Positions 53,419 to 63,197 of a stretch of DNA of 64,000 nucleotides are shown piece by piece. The notes below the pieces were generated by a model, which saw only the letters and a list, made by a program, of their open reading frames with translations, was not told the DNA's origin and made no database searches. Made by a program: the position numbers and the translations under genes. This DNA is from Blepharisma japonicum. Its lineage: Eukaryota > Ciliophora > Heterotrichea > Heterotrichida > Blepharismidae. Location of the stretch: contig CATKHK010000003.1 in the NCBI GenBank assembly GCA_949751835.1, forward strand, positions 496,001-560,000, given 5' to 3'. The stretch's first letter is position 1. Each line of letters opens with the position of its first letter.

Positions 53419-53982
53419 ATTTTATAAGGAGAAAAGGCTAATGTTGCAATAAAATGTCAGATTCTGATTAGGGCTGGTAGTATGGGAAATTGTGCCATTT
53501 TTCTTTGCTTCTCAAAAATGATATCCATTCGCAAATCAGTTATAAATTTATGTATCCAAAATTAATATTTTTAGTGATAACTATTTCGTTATATATGAAG
53601 AAATTAAAGACATCCAAAGCATCAATTTTGTGATGAAAGATTATACTCTTGGATAAAAGTGTAGAGCTTTAAAGTTTCAAGTTTATTTCGTTTAACAGCT
53701 GGAGCATGAACCAAAAAATTAAAGGTTTTCATAATAAATAATTCCTTTCTTTATTAAAAAACTAACTAATAATAAAAGATATAATAATTATTATAATATT
53801 GGATTCTAAGATTCTATATACAAATAATTATTGAAAATCTTAAGATTTTAATTTTTTGCAAATTTATTTTTTGAGAATTAATAAGCTGACATATAGAACT
53901 TTCATTTACTACAGTTATAAAGATTCAAATATTACAATCTATTCATTTCTGACAAAGAATTTATAAATTTACTTATTTTATT
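53419..53982. other. divergent intergenic region, sirtuin to NBR1-like
   Basis: 564 AT-rich bases between two genes pointing apart. A short forward tract near 53590-53720 reads YEEIKDIQSINFVMKDY but holds several stops; it could be a remnant. No other feature is seen. Confidence 0.38.
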
Positions 53983-54009
53983 ATGCATAACATAATTTTG
54001 ATAAATAAA

Positions 54010-55038
54010 ATGAGTCTAAAAATCAAGCTTGTATACAACAAAGAGATTAGAAAACTTGTAAAACGCCCAGAAACAATTGAAGACCTAAAAGCAATGACGC
54101 AAAAGCTTTTTGGTTACAAAGATTTTTGTTTCAAATACGAAGATACAGAAGGTGACATTATCACAATTTCTTCTGACTCTGAATTAGGAGATGCTTATGA
54201 AGAAGCTGCCTCAGAAGATATTAAAAGCATTAAGCTATATGCTGAAGAAGATAAATCAGTCAATGCAATAGCTGATGCGATTTCTGGCATAAATGTACAA
54301 AATGATCAAGATAAGCTACCGATCAAAAGGCCTTTAATAAATAATAACAACCCATATGAAAGATACGATTCCGAAGAAGATATAAGAAAAGAAAGGAAAT
54401 ATGAAATGACTTGGGACAATATTGGATGTGCTTACTGCAGCGTATATCCGATAATAGGAAATTGCTATCAATGCACAATTTGCATTAATTTTAATTTATG
54501 TGAGGATTGCTATTTTGATGGAAATCATATGCACCCTCTTGTGAAGTGCATAAGGCATGGAGCGCTTGGCAACAGAAATGTATCTGTATATACACCTCCA
54601 AGTATGAGAATTTTAAAAACAAGTGGAGTGCAAAATGGAGAAACGGTCGAGCATGGAGGAGAAATCATTAAAAAATGAACAATCTTGAACAATGGTGAAA
54701 CGCAATGGCCATATATTAAATTTGTCAAAGTGAATGGCCAATTAGAAATAGATCCAGTTAATATACCGAGACTTATGCCAGGAAACATTACTGAAATAGT
54801 CGCAATAGTCAGGGTTCAAGAAAGATCAGGTATATTTAACGGAGAATGGAGGCTTCAAAGCCCTGTTTATCAAATGTTTGGTGACGCCTTTAAACTTGAA
54901 GTGGTGGTAAGAACGTTGAGCCATGAAGAAAAAGTCGCCAAAATGGTGGATATGGGATTTGAAGAAGATGCAAGCTTCGCTTCCTTGGCTGCGCATAATT
55001 GGGAACTTGATGCTGCAATTGCCAGTCATTTAATTTAG
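54010..55038 (+). CDS. NBR1-like autophagy receptor (PB1-ZZ-FW-UBA)
   Basis: 342 residues from the ATG at 54010; an ATG at 53983 would add nine residues, but PB1 domains begin where MSLKIKLVYNKEIR does. Domains in order: PB1 (1-85; FKYEDTEGDIITISSDSEL is its OPCA-type acidic loop), ZZ zinc finger (about 135-180; CAYCSVYPI, CYQCTICINFNLCEDCYF), an FW/NBR1 Ig-like domain (about 190-295; KKWTILNNGETQWP, a TGA giving the first Trp), and a C-terminal UBA (KVAKMVDMGFEEDASFASLAAHNW). This is the NBR1 order, the ancestral selective autophagy receptor that links ubiquitinated cargo to Atg8. No clear Atg8-binding W/F-x-x-L/I motif could be picked by eye. Confidence 0.9.
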
Positions 55039-55340
55039 ATTGTAAAGACTAAAAATCAATTAAAATGCAAAATGACTTTGAGTATCTAAATTTAATTAGA
55101 TAAAAATTTCAGCGGAATCTCGACATAGTTATTTTGACTTGCCTCTTAAGTTTATTAAATTTAAATTTATCTCAATATCTTAAAATCTCAAGAAACCTTC
55201 AAAATATTGATATTTTATAGTTAATTGTAGAGTATTTTAATATTTTAAATGATTTATTTTGGAGAAAAACAACTTCATATCAGAGGTTTTAATAATCTCT
55301 GAGTAAAATTAATTTATTTGCTGCAGATAATAAAGAATAA
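55039..55340. other. intergenic, AT-rich
   Basis: 302 bases between two forward genes. Nothing recognisable beyond A/T runs. Confidence 0.4.
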
Positions 55341-55760
55341 ATGTCCTCTATATGGAATCTTACTAGTGGGCTGCGCACAGGCTTTTTAAAGATTGCGCCA
55401 GCAGGAAGAGAGCTCTATGGCACTGTAGTTAAGTCTGGTGTAAACAAAAAGACAGTCACAGTAAGAGTGAATAGATTTTTTTTCGTCAAAAAATACAATA
55501 AAACCTATTCATGGGCAAGAAGCTTCCAAGTCCACGATGAAGAAGAATATTGCGTGCTAGGAGATAAAGTTATTATTAGATCTTGCAGGCCAATGTCAAA
55601 AACAAAGCGCTATTACGTTAGAAATATTGTTGTCATGATGCCAAGACCATTCACAGGTCAAATGATTCAAGGAACAATAGAAGTCAATGCAGAGCCGAAA
55701 ATAGAAGAGCAAGCCGCAGTAGAAGAAACAAATCAAGCAAAAGAACAGGCAAAAGAATAA
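55341..55760 (+). CDS. MRPS17: mitochondrial small-subunit ribosomal protein uS17m
   Basis: 139 residues, no intron. It has the bacterial-type S17 OB fold: ELYGTVVKSGVNKKTVTVRV, VKKYNKTYSWARSFQVHDEEE, GDKVIIRSCRPMSKTKRYYV. The order 'G.VvS...kTv.V.V.R', 'HDE...c..GD.V.I.ecRPlSK.K' is that of S17, and the eukaryotic cytosolic S11 would carry a long N-terminal extension that is absent. It binds the 5' domain of the small-subunit rRNA. The first 25 residues (LTSGLRTGFLKIAPAGRE) are a plausible mitochondrial targeting segment. The tail is a low-complexity Glu/Ala/Gln stretch, absent from bacterial S17. Trp codons are TGG. Confidence 0.88.
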   Translation: MSSIWNLTSGLRTGFLKIAPAGRELYGTVVKSGVNKKTVTVRVNRFFFVKKYNKTYSWARSFQVHDEEEYCVLGDKVIIRSCRPMSKTKRYYVRNIVVMMPRPFTGQMIQGTIEVNAEPKIEEQAAVEETNQAKEQAKE

Positions 55761-55980
55761 TAAATAAGAAGACTTTTAGGAATTATTTCATAATGAATTA
55801 ATCATTGATCTTAAAAATATCATAGATTAATCAATTTATTTAGATTAGGAGAATTGTATACACACCATACTTAATAATTATCAGAAAAGCTCTTTAAACC
55901 TAAGCTAAATATTTCTTTTAAAGATTAAACAATTTAGATCTTTAATGATAAATATAATATCAATATCAAATTATCATCTA

Positions 55981-56922
55981 TTATCTACTTACAACTCCTT
56001 TATGATGTGAATTGCAATGCTCACACTGATTAGGTAACTTCCTATAATCCTGCTCTTTATCGCAAAACATACAGACCATTCTGCCGGCATAAGACCATGG
56101 ATGGTTTTCTTGAGCATCATGACATTTATTGCAGCAATAATGCTTATAGCAGCATGGAGGAACCATTCAATATGTAACATTTGAATAATTGCTGCATTGA
56201 TAAGGTACCCTTGGATTAATTTTTCCTATTCTTCCAACATTTTTCAAAAAGTTAAGAGCACTGTCTGTATCAATAACAAGCTGAAGTTTCAGCTCTAATA
56301 CTGGGAGTTCTGGTAGTTGAGTCAATGCTTTAACGTCTTCAATTATATCTCCTTCACTTTGCACCATAAGTTCTTCATACTTTTGTAATGATTTTTCATA
56401 TAATACTTGAGTTACAGTTTTTACTTGTTCATATTTTTCTATATACTCGTCAACAATAGTTGAAACTTCATTTTCGAGCTCTTGCTGTTTATTTTCTAAG
56501 CTATTTTTTAAAGCACTGAAACTTTTATTGACTGTTGATAAGACAGCATCTCTTTTGGTTGAAATCTCACTGATCGTTGTTTGGATTTTTTCCAAATGAT
56601 CTTGGCATAAGTCAAAATTTTCTTTCGCTTGCTGCCTCATAGCTTCAAGGCGTTCTGAAGGTTCGAGCTTTAGATATTTTAGGGTCTGTGACATGTGGGA
56701 GATATGTTCTATAAGCTCCAGAATATGATAGGAGTGGGAAATCTGAATCAAAGGTCGACGGTCCTGCTTCTTATCGAGAGGGCATACTATTACATCGGTT
56801 CCTGACCTTAAATCAGCTGCACACGATTTGCAAAGTGTATGCCCACATAATAAAACAAGGGGAATATGAGTCACTCTATCAAAACGTTCAATACAAACAG
56901 GGCATTCAAGAATAGCTTCCAT
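55981..56922 (-). CDS. RING-coiled-coil-CHY zinc finger protein
   Basis: 313 residues, no intron. A RING finger occupies 5-55 (ECPVCIERFD, LCGHTLCKSCAADL, VCPLDKK). A coiled coil follows from about 90 to 230 (FDLCQDHLEKIQTTISEI). A TGA-encoded Trp at 253 leads into a Cys/His-rich C-terminus (CCYKHYCCNKCHDA, VCMFCDKEQ, CEHCNSHH) of the CHY zinc-finger type. RCHY1/Pirh2 has CHY first and RING last; here the order is reversed and a TRIM-like coiled coil separates them. It should act as an E3 ubiquitin ligase with the CHY part as a substrate or zinc-sensing module. Confidence 0.8.
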
Positions 56923-57072
56923 TATATTTTAATTAATACAAACCTAATATATTGGTATCCTTTATATTTCCTGATCTAAGAAAATTTACCACTGCTCTCA
57001 AGTATTTATATTAAATATAAGGATCTTCGGAAAATTTAATTATGAAATAGAAACATTATATGTAATCATATG

Positions 57073-58488
57073 CTATGAAATTAGTGACAATTTTGTCCTA
57101 ATGCTCCGGATTATCATATCATTGACATTTTCCTCTGCTTGAATTGAGCTAACATTCAGAGGGTCAAGATATTTTATTAAATTTTCTTGTTTAAATGCCT
57201 TGAAATCTAGCTCTTTTGCATAATTGTGGGCGGACGAATTGTCCCCTGCTTCCAGGTCTTTTCCAAGAAAATCGAAACTTTTACTTACATTGTGATTTAT
57301 ATGTTTCGCGAACTTTTCTCTGATTTTTCTTCTTTCTTCTAAATACATAGGATTTGATGATTTAATTTTTTTTGAATTTTCTTGAGAGCTGTCAATTCCC
57401 GGAGTTTCAATCCTGGCAGACTTTTGCTTCGTTGTTTTCGCTCGATAATTTAATGAAAAATGCTGCAATGAAGGCGTAGATGACTGAATTTTTTTCTTAA
57501 CAGGCATCGCTAGCCTTTCTTTTATCAACTCCATTTCATGGCGTTTTAAATTATCAATTGCGGGCTGATGAGTTTCTTTGATATATTTCCCATATTGATT
57601 TCTTTTCTGCAGCAGCAACTTTTTTTCCTGAAGATATTCCAAATATTTTTGCTTTTCTTTTTTCTCATTTTCTAGATATTCATGCAGCTTATAGTCATTT
57701 ATAACGTGCAGATCATTTATCGATTCAGATTTTTTTGAGTTTATAGAGTCATCTTCTTGTGGTGTTTGCTTTTTCAAATACTCGTTAGTTCTTTCATAGT
57801 CGGAGGGGCTATACCAATGCTTTTTCCTTTCTTCAAGCTCCTTAATTTGGTTTTCTTTATTAAGTTTACACTTTACTTCGAATTCTTCTTCTAGTTTTTT
57901 GTATAATGGTTTCATATGAGGAATTGGGCTCATTTCGTTTTTCTGTTTTTCTAATAAATGCTTTCTTCTATCACTCTTCTCGTATAGTTCTTGAATTTTT
58001 TTCTCTCGAATTTCTTCTTTAATTTTTTCTTCGTTAATTTCTTCTTGTTTTCTCTTAAATTCTTCTTCTTCTTTCATCCTTTCTTCTAGTTCTTTTCAAT
58101 ATTTTTCTTGCCTTCTTACCCTTTCAATTTGTTCTTCTTGCAGCTTTTTAGTAAATTCTTGAGCTTCTTTATTTTTCTTTTCTTCATATTCTTTTGAATA
58201 TTTTAATTCCGGTAATTTAACTACTTTTTTGGAGATTCAGCTTTTTTTGCTTCATTCTTGGCTCAATTTGCTGTTAGTTTCTGTTGAATTATGGAAATCG
58301 AGTGATTTATCTTGAAGGCCGTTGAGGTTTTTGAGAGCTTCGTTTGTTAATGCTTGATATATTTTTGCCATAGCATTTTTGGTTGATAAACTAATTTTAT
58401 CACTCAATGCTTTCTTTAATTCTTTCGAAATCTCGAGTTTGGTAAGTTCATGGCCAAAATAAATATCAAGCTTCTTATTACTAGACAT
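57073..58488 (-). CDS. coiled-coil cytoskeleton-like protein (paralogue of the 20-kb gene)
   Basis: 471 residues from MSSNKKLDIYFGHE at 58488; an upstream in-frame ATG at 58521 would add eleven, but the paralogue at 20.0 kb (MNQYYGKQLKLLK) aligns with the shorter start. No intron. Like its paralogue it is a Lys/Glu-rich helix (for example FKRKQEEINEEKIKEEIR) with a conserved module near 300 (NQYGKYIKETHQPAID, HEMELIKERLAMP) and the same end (NDMIIRSIRTKLSLIS). Three Trp codons in the first 130 residues are TGA. A ciliary or cortical fibre role is likely for both copies, on opposite strands 36 kb apart. Confidence 0.74.
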
Positions 58489-58521
58489 TATATTCCAAGA
58501 AAAATTATTAATTTTATACAT

Positions 58522-58908
58522 TAATGTGGACGTTTAATATAGATATAAATTAATAATTGCTCTTTGGATATGTATTTTCCAAGCCTACAACAGTAAAATT
58601 AGTTTTACTTTGCATTTTCGAATATTTATATTGATACACATGCTCTTTAGCTGTTTTAATATAATTTTTATTTAAATTGGATAAGTTGCATGCAAAAATT
58701 ATTTTTCTTCGCATTAAAAGCAATTAAATGAAATATTTTGCTATTTTTTCTTTATATTTAAAAAAATTTAAGCATACAATTTAATGACTCCTAGAGTCAG
58801 TGGCTTATTCATTGAAATCCCAGAAATTTTACGTCATATTCCTAAAGCGGTTGACCATTGGCTTAATAGACATGCACCCGATAATATTGTTTTATGACCA
58901 AAAGTTAA
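58522..58908. other. intergenic, with an overlapping upstream ATG frame
   Basis: AT-rich until about 58780. From the ATG at 58784 a forward frame (IPEILRHIPKAVDHW) stays open, with TGA as Trp, past the kinase start at 58909 but in a different frame. No 15- or 16-nt intron can join it to the kinase frame because a TAA directly precedes that ATG. It may be an upstream regulatory frame or chance. Confidence 0.35.
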
Positions 58909-60393
58909 ATGGAATCATTGGCACAAGCGTTGATTCAAACTCGTTACCAAGAGCTGAGAAGCTCTATTAACAATGATTATGTCCAGTTTTATACTCCAGA
59001 AACTCACATCAAAACATTTTATGAGGTTGGTCCAAGGATCGATGGAAACAAACCTCATCGATTTGCTCAGGTCAGAATGTTCACTCATAGGCAGTTTCAT
59101 GCTAAGCGAGCCGTAAAATCCTACTCTCTAAGCGATGCAACACTAACAAGAGATAGAAGCGATATAATGTTTCCAAGCAAGCAAGGCCTTCTCTTTTCTA
59201 ACATCTTAAACGAAGTATCAGCACTAGCAAGGCTGCATCATCCAAATATAATCAAACTATATGAAGTATTTCTGGAGCCAAAATACATTCACTTGGTGAT
59301 GGAATTTTGCAAAGGAGATACACTTTTTGAACTGTTGCGTCAAATTCGAATTATTCCTGATAGTAAAGGAATTTCTTTTACAGCACAAATTTTAGATGCT
59401 GTGAGGCATATCCATAGTCTCAGAATTTGCCATCGAGGACTATGGGTTGAAAACATCATGTTTGCAGATAGTGAAAGAACTCAAATTAAAATTATGGGGT
59501 TTGCAAGCTGCACAAAAATGACTAGTGCAAATTTAACTGAAAAATGTGGAAACCTTTATTATACCGCACCTGAAATTTTTTCAGGATCGTATAATGAAAA
59601 ATGTGATGTGTGGTCTACTGGTGTGACTGTCTACACCATGCTGGTTGGAGCGCAGCCTTTCCAAGGAGAAACTTATGGAGAAATCGTAAAAAGTATCATG
59701 AAAGCAAAAATATTGAGGCCTTCTCAATTTAAAAATTTGCCAGGTGAAACTCGGCACTTTATAAAAGGCATGCTTAAAAAAGAAAATAGAGCAAGCGCAA
59801 GTGAACTCCTTGACTCAGCTGTGCTATACACCTATAATTTCTCACAAAAATCATTGATTTTACAAAAAATACTGCGTGCAAATTTAAATCCAGAAGATGA
59901 CAGGATGCTAGAAAAGAAGCGAAACCTTGCAAATAAGCTAAAATTTGCCTTGTCAAAGATTCTGGCAGCAGCAAATATGCTTCCTGACGTCCCTGCTATA
60001 GAGAAACTTTGAAAAGATCTTGACTCAAACAGAAATGGAGAACTGAGACCTGATGAGATTCAAGAAGGTCTAACCAGATTTTTAAAGCCTCAAGAAGATG
60101 TGCAAGAAAAAGCCTTGGCAATCTTTAAAAGAATGGATATCATAAGAAATCGCAGCATAACCCATGATGTTTTCATCGGCCTCGTCCACGATATCCCAGA
60201 TGTGCATTATCTTTATCAAGTATTCACTACGCTTGATTCTGATAAAGATGGTCTAATTAATGCTGAAGATATTGCCTTGTACATAGACGGAAAAAGAGTC
60301 GACAGACTTAATCGCTTAGTTGCAGAAGTGCTTAACAAAGAAACTCTGAGTTTTGAAGATTTCTACATCTTAATAAGGAAATTTGCAATATAA
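58909..60393 (+). CDS. kinase-like protein with EF-hands (pseudokinase, copy X)
   Basis: 494 residues, no intron. The kinase domain spans about 38-310. The ATP-site Lys is kept (AVK70), the alpha-C Glu is E102 (NEVSALARLHHPN) and APE is intact (220-222), but HRD is HRG (175-177) and DFG is GFA (197-199), so both the catalytic base and the metal-binding Asp are lost. EF-hands follow: LDSNRNGELRPDE (with a TGA Trp just before it) and LDSDKDGLINAED are canonical, others degenerate. Unlike the MGCC copies it lacks introns and acylation signals, so it is a separate lineage of calcium-linked pseudokinase. The start is the only ATG that does not meet an upstream TAA in frame. Confidence 0.85.
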
Positions 60394-60421
60394 ATAAAAA
60401 GTTATAATTATCAGTTTAATA

Positions 60422-60766
60422 ATGGGAAATTGCTATTGTAATCAAGCTGTGAAAGATTTTGGGCTTCGTGAAGAAATACACTCAGGGACTGTTGTGCTTT
60501 ATATAAAAAAAGGGTGTGCTAATTCTGATCGAGCTCAAGCCTTATTAAAAGCTATAAACATAAAGCCAAGAACTATTGAAATAGAAGATACAAAATACCA
60601 AAATTTGAGATTCGCATTAAAAGGATTTACGGGGCAAAAAGATCCACCGTATATTTTTATTGGAGGAAAACACTTCGGAGGCTTGTATGACTTGGAAGTT
60701 GGAATTAAGCAAAAAACTGTACAGAAACTGGTAAAAATTGCAGAAGAAAGAAATGCTGAATACTAA
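60422..60766 (+). CDS. glutaredoxin-like protein with acylation signal
   Basis: 114 residues, no intron, 28 bases after the kinase-like gene. The thioredoxin fold shows VVLYIKKGCANSDRAQALL (active site CANS, a monothiol form with C32 only, where classic glutaredoxins have CPYC) and DPPYIFIGGKHFGGLYDL (the cis-Pro 'TVP' and 'GG.DL' glutathione-binding parts). N-terminal MGNCYC fits myristoylation and palmitoylation, unusual for a glutaredoxin, and would hold it on a membrane. It may reduce or glutathionylate membrane proteins, or bind a [2Fe-2S] cluster, though the Cys motif is not CGFS. Confidence 0.8.
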   Translation: MGNCYCNQAVKDFGLREEIHSGTVVLYIKKGCANSDRAQALLKAINIKPRTIEIEDTKYQNLRFALKGFTGQKDPPYIFIGGKHFGGLYDLEVGIKQKTVQKLVKIAEERNAEY

Positions 60767-60809
60767 ATAAGGACATTTATTGTTTTGTAATATTTAATAT
60801 AAGTGACTT

Positions 60810-61211
60810 ATGAAATTTCTTATTGACTTAGGAGAAACTGAGGAGAGATTTGATTGACTTCAGACAAGGGAAATAAAAGAAGAAGATCTGAGTGAAATTA
60901 GATGAGCTCTAAGAAGAGCTATATGAGGATCATTTCTTGGAGGATTCAGCATTTATTCATCACTTGCATGGTACAGGTGAAAAGGAGGGTTTAAGCGTTA
61001 TGAATTAGATAAGGCAGGATCAATGATAGTTTCAATCACTATCCCAATCGTTGGGCTTACAGGATCTGTTCTTATCTTTGCTGCTGGGCTTTACTTTTTT
61101 TTCAAGACTACAGATAGGATGTACTTTAAATACAAGCAATTAGAAGATTTTCAATCAGAAGGAATTAGTATCAATCAGCCAATTACTGACACAACAGCTA
61201 TTGAATCTTAA
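60810..61211 (+). CDS. small two-helix membrane protein, unknown
   Basis: 133 residues, no intron, not recognised. Two hydrophobic segments at about 35-50 (AIWGSFLGGFSIYSSLAWY) and 72-96 (VSITIPIVGLTGSVLIFAAGLYFFF) are joined by a basic loop (RWKGGFKRYELDK). Both ends are charged and probably cytoplasmic. Four of its five Trp codons are TGA, the highest share seen in the window. It lies 43 bases after the glutaredoxin gene and converges on CDPK-like copy F with 97 bases between the stops. Confidence 0.65.
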
Positions 61212-61308
61212 GTATAAGATATAATCATAGATTTATAGATTTAAGATCGATAATTACATACTGTAATATTATTCAGAAGATTTGTATTAATTTGCGAATG
61301 AATAATAA

Positions 61309-62910
61309 CTATTTAGCTTTAAATTTGACTGGATCGTTTTTCATTTCCCTCAATAAAAATTGTTTAAATTCATCGAAGCTTAGAGTTCCATCATTATTTA
61401 CATCAGCCTCTTTGAAGAACTTCCGCCATTCAGAAGACTCAATCCCAGGAACTGCTTCAATCAACTCTTCTAAACTTAATTGCCCATCCCCGCTTTTATC
61501 ATATAAAGCGAATGCTTTTCTTAATTTCTCAACTTGGGCTGCTTCATTTCAATTAGTCGCAGCAAGAATAAACTCAGAGTACTCAATATCTCCATTACCA
61601 TCTATATCACAGCTTTCAAGGATTTCTTCGACTTCTCCAATATCTTCTAAAGCTAAAGTTTTGCATTGTTCTACAAGCTCAGCCTTGCTGATAATTCCAT
61701 CATTATTGGAATCTAGTGATTTGAATATTGCAATGTATTCTTTTTCTTCAGCTATATCTGAAAACTGTGAAACTATAAAAGTAAAAATCGATTTTTCGAT
61801 AACAGTTTGAGCCTATATAAGGTATACATGGAATTTTGAAACTTGAGTAATGACTTTTTGGTTTCTTACATTTGTTTTGCTTAGCTTACTATTTTCAAGT
61901 ATCCATGGATGGTTCAATGCATCAGCTGCACTTATTCTTCTTGTGCAGTCTACCTCGAGCATTTTTTTCAGCAAATCCTTTACTTTAGGCGAATAATCAC
62001 GAAATAGCTCTTCACTTAAAACTACTCCTTCATTAATTTTTTTTTCTAATTCACTCGAAGATTTGCCTATAAAAGGAGGTCTGCCTGTCAGCATAACATA
62101 GAGAACTATCCCTAAACTCCAAATATCACTTGAAGTCCTAAAATATTTGCCTTGAATCATTTCTGGAGCTATATAATGAAGCTGTATAAGTATTACAGTA
62201 TCCATTCGACTTAATAATAGATCGCAAACACCTGGAGGCGGCTCGAAGTCCATTATTTTTAAAATAGCATCACTAGATTTTGATTCGAAAACAAGGTTTT
62301 CTGGTCTTATATTTCGGTGGACAATTCCTCGGCCGTGATAATATTTCATGGCTCCTAGTATATCAGAAATATAAACACTTGCATAATATTCATTTACTTG
62401 GCCATCGATTATTCGATCAAAGAGATTACCACCCATCAAACTTTCAAAAACAAAATAAATTTTATCCTTCGACTTGATAATTTCATAAATCTTTGCTATA
62501 TGTGGATGATCCTAAGTTAGTGTTACAAGTTCCAATAATTTATTTAGTTCTTTTCAGCCTTTTGCTTCCAACTTTGGGTTTATTAAGGACTTACTTATTT
62601 CTTTTATCAGTCTTTGGCAGTTATTTCTTTTGTCAATAGCAAGTTTATTGTCGCCAAATAGCCCAGTTTCTAGCTTTTTAATGATTATAAAATTTTCTGT
62701 AATTGCCTTGGGGACAGTTTTTATAAATTTAGCACGGTTTAGGCCTGAAGATTTTTTCCTTATTTTTAAGGGATCACGTTTCGATGTAGCTTCCCTTTGA
62801 AGATTACTATGGTTTTGTTTTTTATTTTTCCCTTTTGTGTTTCCTTTCTTTGCAGGAGATTGTTGTTCCTCAATATTTGTGGGTTCTTCTCGAATCTCAC
62901 AGCAGCCCAT
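61309..62910 (-). CDS. acylated CDPK-like pseudokinase with four EF-hands (copy F)
   Basis: 518 residues after splicing three phase-0 15-nt introns at 62512-62526, 62182-62196 and 61813-61827. It begins MGCC, with a basic KKGNTKGKNKKQNH arm. The ATP-site Lys is kept (QRLIKEI), HRD is HRN (193-195), and DFG is DFE (216-218); IAPE is intact. All four EF-hands are canonical: LDSNNDGIISKAE, CDIDGNGDIEYSE, YDKSGDGQLSLEE, ADVNNDGTLSFDE. So calcium binding is under constraint while catalysis is not. Its second intron, GTAATACTTATACAG, has no stop and would insert VILIQ if retained. Exon two is 315 nt, one codon longer than in the other copies. Confidence 0.88.
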
Positions 62911-63197
62911 TTATAAAAACTATTAGAGCAGTAAAATGTCAGAATTTTATTTTTTGCAATCTTTATCGCTAAACTAAGTCTATCAAATGATTTTGCTTTA
63001 TATTTCATAAAAAATTATGTAATATAGCAACAATTTTATTAATAGAAATCTTATTTATAATTATAGCAAAAATAAAGGATTAGTAAATTAATGAATTTGC
63101 ATTTAAAAACTAGTTATTTATGCTAAATTTTAGAGGGTATTTTAAAATTATTTTGTTACATCGAATAATTCATTAAATTTAATGCACTTTTTTAAAA

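Noticed and set aside
58784-59100. Forward frame from ATG 58784 (IPEILRHIPKAVDHW) as a longer N-terminus of the kinase-like gene
   Set aside because: It lies in a different frame, and a TAA directly precedes the kinase ATG. No 15- or 16-nt intron joins them, so it is left as a possible upstream frame.
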